Shown here in pieces: positions 61,369-64,000 of a stretch of 64,000 nt of DNA (within the stretch, counting starts at the first letter, position 1; every line of letters begins with the position of its first letter). The DNA is from Streptomyces sp. CBMA152 (lineage in GTDB: Bacteria; Actinomycetota; Actinomycetes; Streptomycetales; Streptomycetaceae). The stretch covers positions 620,001 to 684,000 of the forward strand of contig NZ_MECJ01000029.1 in NCBI RefSeq assembly GCF_014596475.1, in the 5' to 3' direction. Below the pieces are notes generated by a model. That model was given only the letters and a program-made list of their open reading frames with translations, was not told where the DNA came from and did not search any database. A program made the translations under genes and the position numbers.

Positions 61369-62925
61369 CTAGCTGTCCAGCAGCTTCGCCTCGCCCGCCT
61401 GCGTCGGCACCGCCACCGCCCCGCCCGGTCCGTCCCCGTCCGAGTCGATCCGCGCCAGCAGCGCGTCCCGCTCCGGGGTGTCCTCCGGCCTGACCAGGCC
61501 GATCAGGACGTAGAGCACCAGTGAGACCGCCAGCGGCACCGACACCTGGTACTGCAGCGCCACACTCGTACGGTCCGAGCCGTCCAGGTGGTAGTTGACG
61601 AAGAAGAACGCCAGCAGACCCGCCGCCCAGCTGGTCAGCGCCGCCGTCGGCCCGGACCTGCGGAACGTGCGCAGCATGCCCAGCATGAACGGGATCGCGA
61701 TCGGACCCATCAGGCCCGCCACCCACTTGATGACGACCGTGATGATGTCCTTGAACGCGGGCGAGTCGACCTGGGTGGCGATCGACATCGACAGGCCCAG
61801 GAACACCAGCGTCGAGATACGCGCCGCCAGCAGCCCCGCCCGTGAGTCCCAGCCGCGCGCCCGCCGGGAGAGCGTGGGCGCGATGTCCCGCGTGAACACC
61901 GCCGAGATCGCGTTCGCGTCCGAGGAGCACATGGCCATCGTGTGCGAGAAGAACCCCACGATCACCAGGCCGAGCAGCCCGTGCGGCAGCAGGCTCTCGG
62001 TCATCAGGGCGTACGAGTCCGACGCGTCCGGCTTCTTCGCGTGCACCAGGAGCGGGGCGCACCACATGGGGAAGAAGAGGACCAGCGGCCAGACCAGCCA
62101 CAGGATCGCGGAGAGCCGGGCCGAACGGGTCGCGGAACGGGCCGAGTCGGTGGCCATGAAACGTTGGGCCTGGTTCCACATCCCGCCGTTGTACTCGAAC
62201 GTCTTGATGAACAGGAACGCGAGCAGGAACGTGACGGTGTAGGGCCCGGCCGTCGGGTGGGCGTGCCCGCTCGGCAGCTTGTCCCACACCGTCCACAGCG
62301 CGCTGAACCCGCCGAGCTTGCCCATGGTCGCGACGAGCATGGCGACCCCGGCGCACAACTGGATGACGAACTGGCCGAGTTCGGTCAGCGCGTCCGCCCA
62401 CAGCCCGCCGACCGTGCAGTAGACGGCGGTGATGCAGCCGGTGACGAGGATGCCCTGGGTGATCGTGACGCCGGTGAAGACGGAGAGCAGTGTGGCGATG
62501 GCCGCCCACTTCGCGCCCACGTCCACGATCTTGAGCAGCAGCCCGGACCAGGCGAGCGCCAGCTGCGTGGGGACGTTGTAGCGGTTCTTGAGGTATTCGA
62601 GCGGTGAGGCCACATGCAGCCTGGAGCGCAGCCGGTTGAGCCGGGGTGCGAAGAGCTTCGCGCCGATGCCGATGCCGACCGCGATGGGGAAGGACCAGGT
62701 GACGAAGGACGTCACGCCGTACCGGTACGCGATCCCCGCATACCCCGTGAACATCACCGCGCTGTACCCCGACATATGGTGCGAGATGCCGGACAGCCAC
62801 CACGGCATCCTCCCGCCCGCCGTGAAGAAGTCCGAGACGTCGTCCACGCGCTTGTGCGACCAGACGCCGATCGCGACCATCACGCCGAAGTAGCCGACGA
62901 GCACGGCCCAGTCGAGACCGTTCAT
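61369..62925 (-). CDS. Sodium:solute symporter family transporter
   Basis: 518 residues with about 13 membrane helices. It begins MNGLDWAVLVGYFGVMVAIG and has the LeuT-fold SSS signatures FFTAGGRMPWWLSGISHHMS, GYSAVMFTGYAGIAYRYGV and FEYNGGMWNQAQRFMATDS, similar to sodium/glucose-galactose or sialic-acid type carriers. The C-terminal 40 residues are cytoplasmic and charged. GGAGGGGAC lies before ATG 62925. It would import a sugar, polyol or organic acid with Na+. No catabolic operator precedes it. The specific solute is not determinable. Confidence 0.87.
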   Translation of the reverse strand: MNGLDWAVLVGYFGVMVAIGVWSHKRVDDVSDFFTAGGRMPWWLSGISHHMSGYSAVMFTGYAGIAYRYGVTSFVTWSFPIAVGIGIGAKLFAPRLNRLRSRLHVASPLEYLKNRYNVPTQLALAWSGLLLKIVDVGAKWAAIATLLSVFTGVTITQGILVTGCITAVYCTVGGLWADALTELGQFVIQLCAGVAMLVATMGKLGGFSALWTVWDKLPSGHAHPTAGPYTVTFLLAFLFIKTFEYNGGMWNQAQRFMATDSARSATRSARLSAILWLVWPLVLFFPMWCAPLLVHAKKPDASDSYALMTESLLPHGLLGLVIVGFFSHTMAMCSSDANAISAVFTRDIAPTLSRRARGWDSRAGLLAARISTLVFLGLSMSIATQVDSPAFKDIITVVIKWVAGLMGPIAIPFMLGMLRTFRRSGPTAALTSWAAGLLAFFFVNYHLDGSDRTSVALQYQVSVPLAVSLVLYVLIGLVRPEDTPERDALLARIDSDGDGPGGAVAVPTQAGEAKLLDS

Positions 62926-63121
62926 GTCCCCTCCGAAGTTCTGTCTTGTGAACACGGATGTACGCAGGTGTACGCGCGTGCTCTTCTCTCAGTACGACCG
63001 GATCGGCGACGCCCCATGGGGGAGAGGGGACTTCCAGGGATTGAACCGCCCGTTCGTCGGCGCGGTCAAGGGTAAGGATGGTTATGTACATGAACTCGGG
63101 TCATGAAGGGGAATAAGCAAA

Positions 63122-63153
63122 CGGCCGCACGGGATGCGGGTCCCGTGCGGCCG
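63122..63153 (-). terminator. Perfect 13-bp hairpin after the SDR gene
   Basis: CGGCCGCACGGGA (63122-63134) pairs with TCCCGTGCGGCCG (63141-63153), six-base loop, 19 bases beyond the minus-strand SDR stop. The remainder of the 247-base gap 62926-63172 is the symporter leader and shows no gene. Confidence 0.78.
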
Positions 63154-63172
63154 AGGAAGTGGGGAAGGTCGA

Positions 63173-63955
63173 CTACCTCATCAACTCACCCGCGTTCACC
63201 AGCAGCGACTGCCCGGTGATCGCCCTCGCCCGGTCGGAGGCCAGGAACACCACGGCCTCGGCCACGTCCCCGTCCGTCGCCAGGTCCGGCAGCGCCATCC
63301 GCTCGGTGAGCCGGCCGAGCACCTCGGTCTCGGGCACCCGCTCGGTGTGCGCGGTGAACTGGACGTACGCCTGTACCGGCGGCCCCCACATCCAGCCCGG
63401 CAGCACCGTGTTGACCCGGATCCGGTGCGGGCCGAACTCGTGCGCCATCGAGTACATCGCCGAGGTCAGCGCGCCCTTCGACGCCGCGTACGCCGCCTGC
63501 CGCACCTGCGAGGGCGCCGCCACCGCCGACTGTGTGCCGATCACCACCACCGACCCGCCGCGCTCCTTCAGCGCCGGAAGGCAGGCCCTCGTCATCCGCA
63601 GGGTTCCGAGGAGATTGACGTCCAGGACGGCCTGCCAGGTGGTGAGGTCCGCGTCCTCGATCCCGCCGAAGTAGCTGTCCCAGGCGGCCACATGGACCAC
63701 CGCGTCGATCCGCCCGAACCGTTCCACCGCGAGCGCCGCCAGCGCCTCGCACTGGGCCTCGGAGGTGATGTCGGTGGGCCGGTATGCGGTGTGCGCGCCC
63801 TCGGGGTCGATCTCGTGGGCCGCCTTCACCAGGTTCGCCTCGGTCCGCGCCCCGAGCACCGCGTTGCCGCCGTCCCGCACCACGGTCGCGGCGACCTGGT
63901 GCCCGAGGCCCGCGCCGACCCCGGACACGACGACCGTCTTCCCGTCCAGCAACAT
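63173..63955 (-). CDS. SDR-family oxidoreductase (third SDR of the regulon)
   Basis: 260 residues. It starts MLLDGKTVVVSGVGAGLGHQ, where GVGAGLG is the cofactor glycine motif. The active-site Ser is replaced by Thr-Gln-Ser in VVIGTQSAVAAPS, and AAYAASKGALTSAMYSMAHE holds Tyr-x3-Lys. VNTVLPGWMWGPPVQAYVQF is the substrate loop. GGGAGG precedes ATG 63955. Operator 13 lies 28 bases upstream, so it belongs to the same regulon as the enzymes at 3-46 kb although 17 kb away from the nearest. It should be an NAD(P)-dependent alcohol/ketone oxidoreductase. Confidence 0.86.
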   Translation of the reverse strand: MLLDGKTVVVSGVGAGLGHQVAATVVRDGGNAVLGARTEANLVKAAHEIDPEGAHTAYRPTDITSEAQCEALAALAVERFGRIDAVVHVAAWDSYFGGIEDADLTTWQAVLDVNLLGTLRMTRACLPALKERGGSVVVIGTQSAVAAPSQVRQAAYAASKGALTSAMYSMAHEFGPHRIRVNTVLPGWMWGPPVQAYVQFTAHTERVPETEVLGRLTERMALPDLATDGDVAEAVVFLASDRARAITGQSLLVNAGELMR

Positions 63956-63983
63956 CTGGGGCCTCCCGGCTCTGGCAGTTCTT

Positions 63984-63998
63984 CTGACGGGGCGTCAG
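63984..63998. promoter_or_regulatory. Operator site 13 (CTGACGGGGCGTCAG)
   Basis: A perfect dyad at the right edge of the window, upstream of the minus-strand SDR gene. A divergent partner gene may lie beyond the edge. Confidence 0.78.
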
Positions 63999-64000
63999 AG

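Noticed and set aside
63030-63060. GGGATTGAACC, reminiscent of a tRNA T-arm on the reverse strand.
   Set aside because: No matching acceptor stem, anticodon arm or D-arm can be built around it.

Overview
The window is a stretch of chromosome from a high-GC actinomycete, almost certainly Streptomyces. The evidence is the very high third-position GC, the many GTG starts and Shine-Dalgarno sites, an AfsR-like SARP regulator, a fused FO synthase, a Ser/Thr kinase with a PQQ propeller, DUF6879/XRE and DUF7848 genes, and the families of GC-rich intergenic hairpins. No rRNA, tRNA, CRISPR array, insertion sequence, phage module or origin was recognised.

The dominant theme is a dispersed acyl-CoA catabolic gene set. 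Region 1 (1-6.6 kb) has paired acyl-CoA dehydrogenases, an anti-sigma-like ATPase, a cyclase-family hydrolase, and an SDR / acyl-CoA dehydrogenase / Zn-alcohol dehydrogenase run. Region 2 (6.6-12.4 kb) has a GlxA-type AraC regulator, an MFS transporter, a repeat-bearing lipoprotein, an ECF41-like sigma factor with its oxidoreductase target, and a flavin reductase. Region 3 (12.4-21.8 kb) has an enoyl-CoA hydratase, an NDP-forming acyl-CoA ligase, an FMO-like monooxygenase, a first DUF35/thiolase-like aldolase pair, an acyl-CoA dehydrogenase, an F420-type nitroreductase-like protein and a TetR regulator. Region 4 (22.1-29.6 kb) has a two-domain VOC protein, the PQQ kinase, a second hydratase/DUF35/thiolase-like operon and a FadD-type ligase. 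Catabolic genes resume at 37.4-46.0 kb (amidohydrolase, thioesterase, two LLM oxidoreductases, SDR, D-aminoacylase-like amidohydrolase, aldehyde dehydrogenase), and an SDR sits at 63.2-64.0 kb. Thirteen copies of a 15-bp palindrome, CTGACG-N3-CGTCAG (six perfect, seven with one mismatch), stand in front of most of these transcription units. They therefore look like one regulon; a TetR protein encoded at 21.2-21.8 kb is the only local candidate regulator. The enzymes match side-chain or alicyclic-ring beta-oxidation of a steroid- or terpenoid-like CoA ester, but no ring-degrading steroid genes are visible, so the substrate is open.

A second, accessory region (29.7-34.0 kb) holds a PIMT-like methyltransferase translationally coupled to a 48-residue Gly/Ser/Asp peptide, two small Streptomyces-type proteins, a divergent XRE/TPR regulator, and a 119-residue peptide with seven ENHAG repeats. 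The last is followed by strong hairpins and a tract that is exceptionally G-rich on its own strand. This is the best candidate here for an undescribed peptide system.

The remaining blocks are: an AfsR-like SARP (34.1-37.1 kb); a Tat-exported PHP hydrolase, an LLM oxidoreductase, a CocE-type hydrolase and FO synthase (46.2-53.3 kb), the last supplying the deazaflavin for F420; a STAND-like ATPase with 14 TPRs (53.4-56.8 kb); an XRE/HD/DUF6879 operon (57.6-60.0 kb); an ADP-ribosylglycohydrolase; and a sodium:solute symporter. A modular nested palindromic repeat (11 inner arms at six loci) occupies many intergenic gaps.
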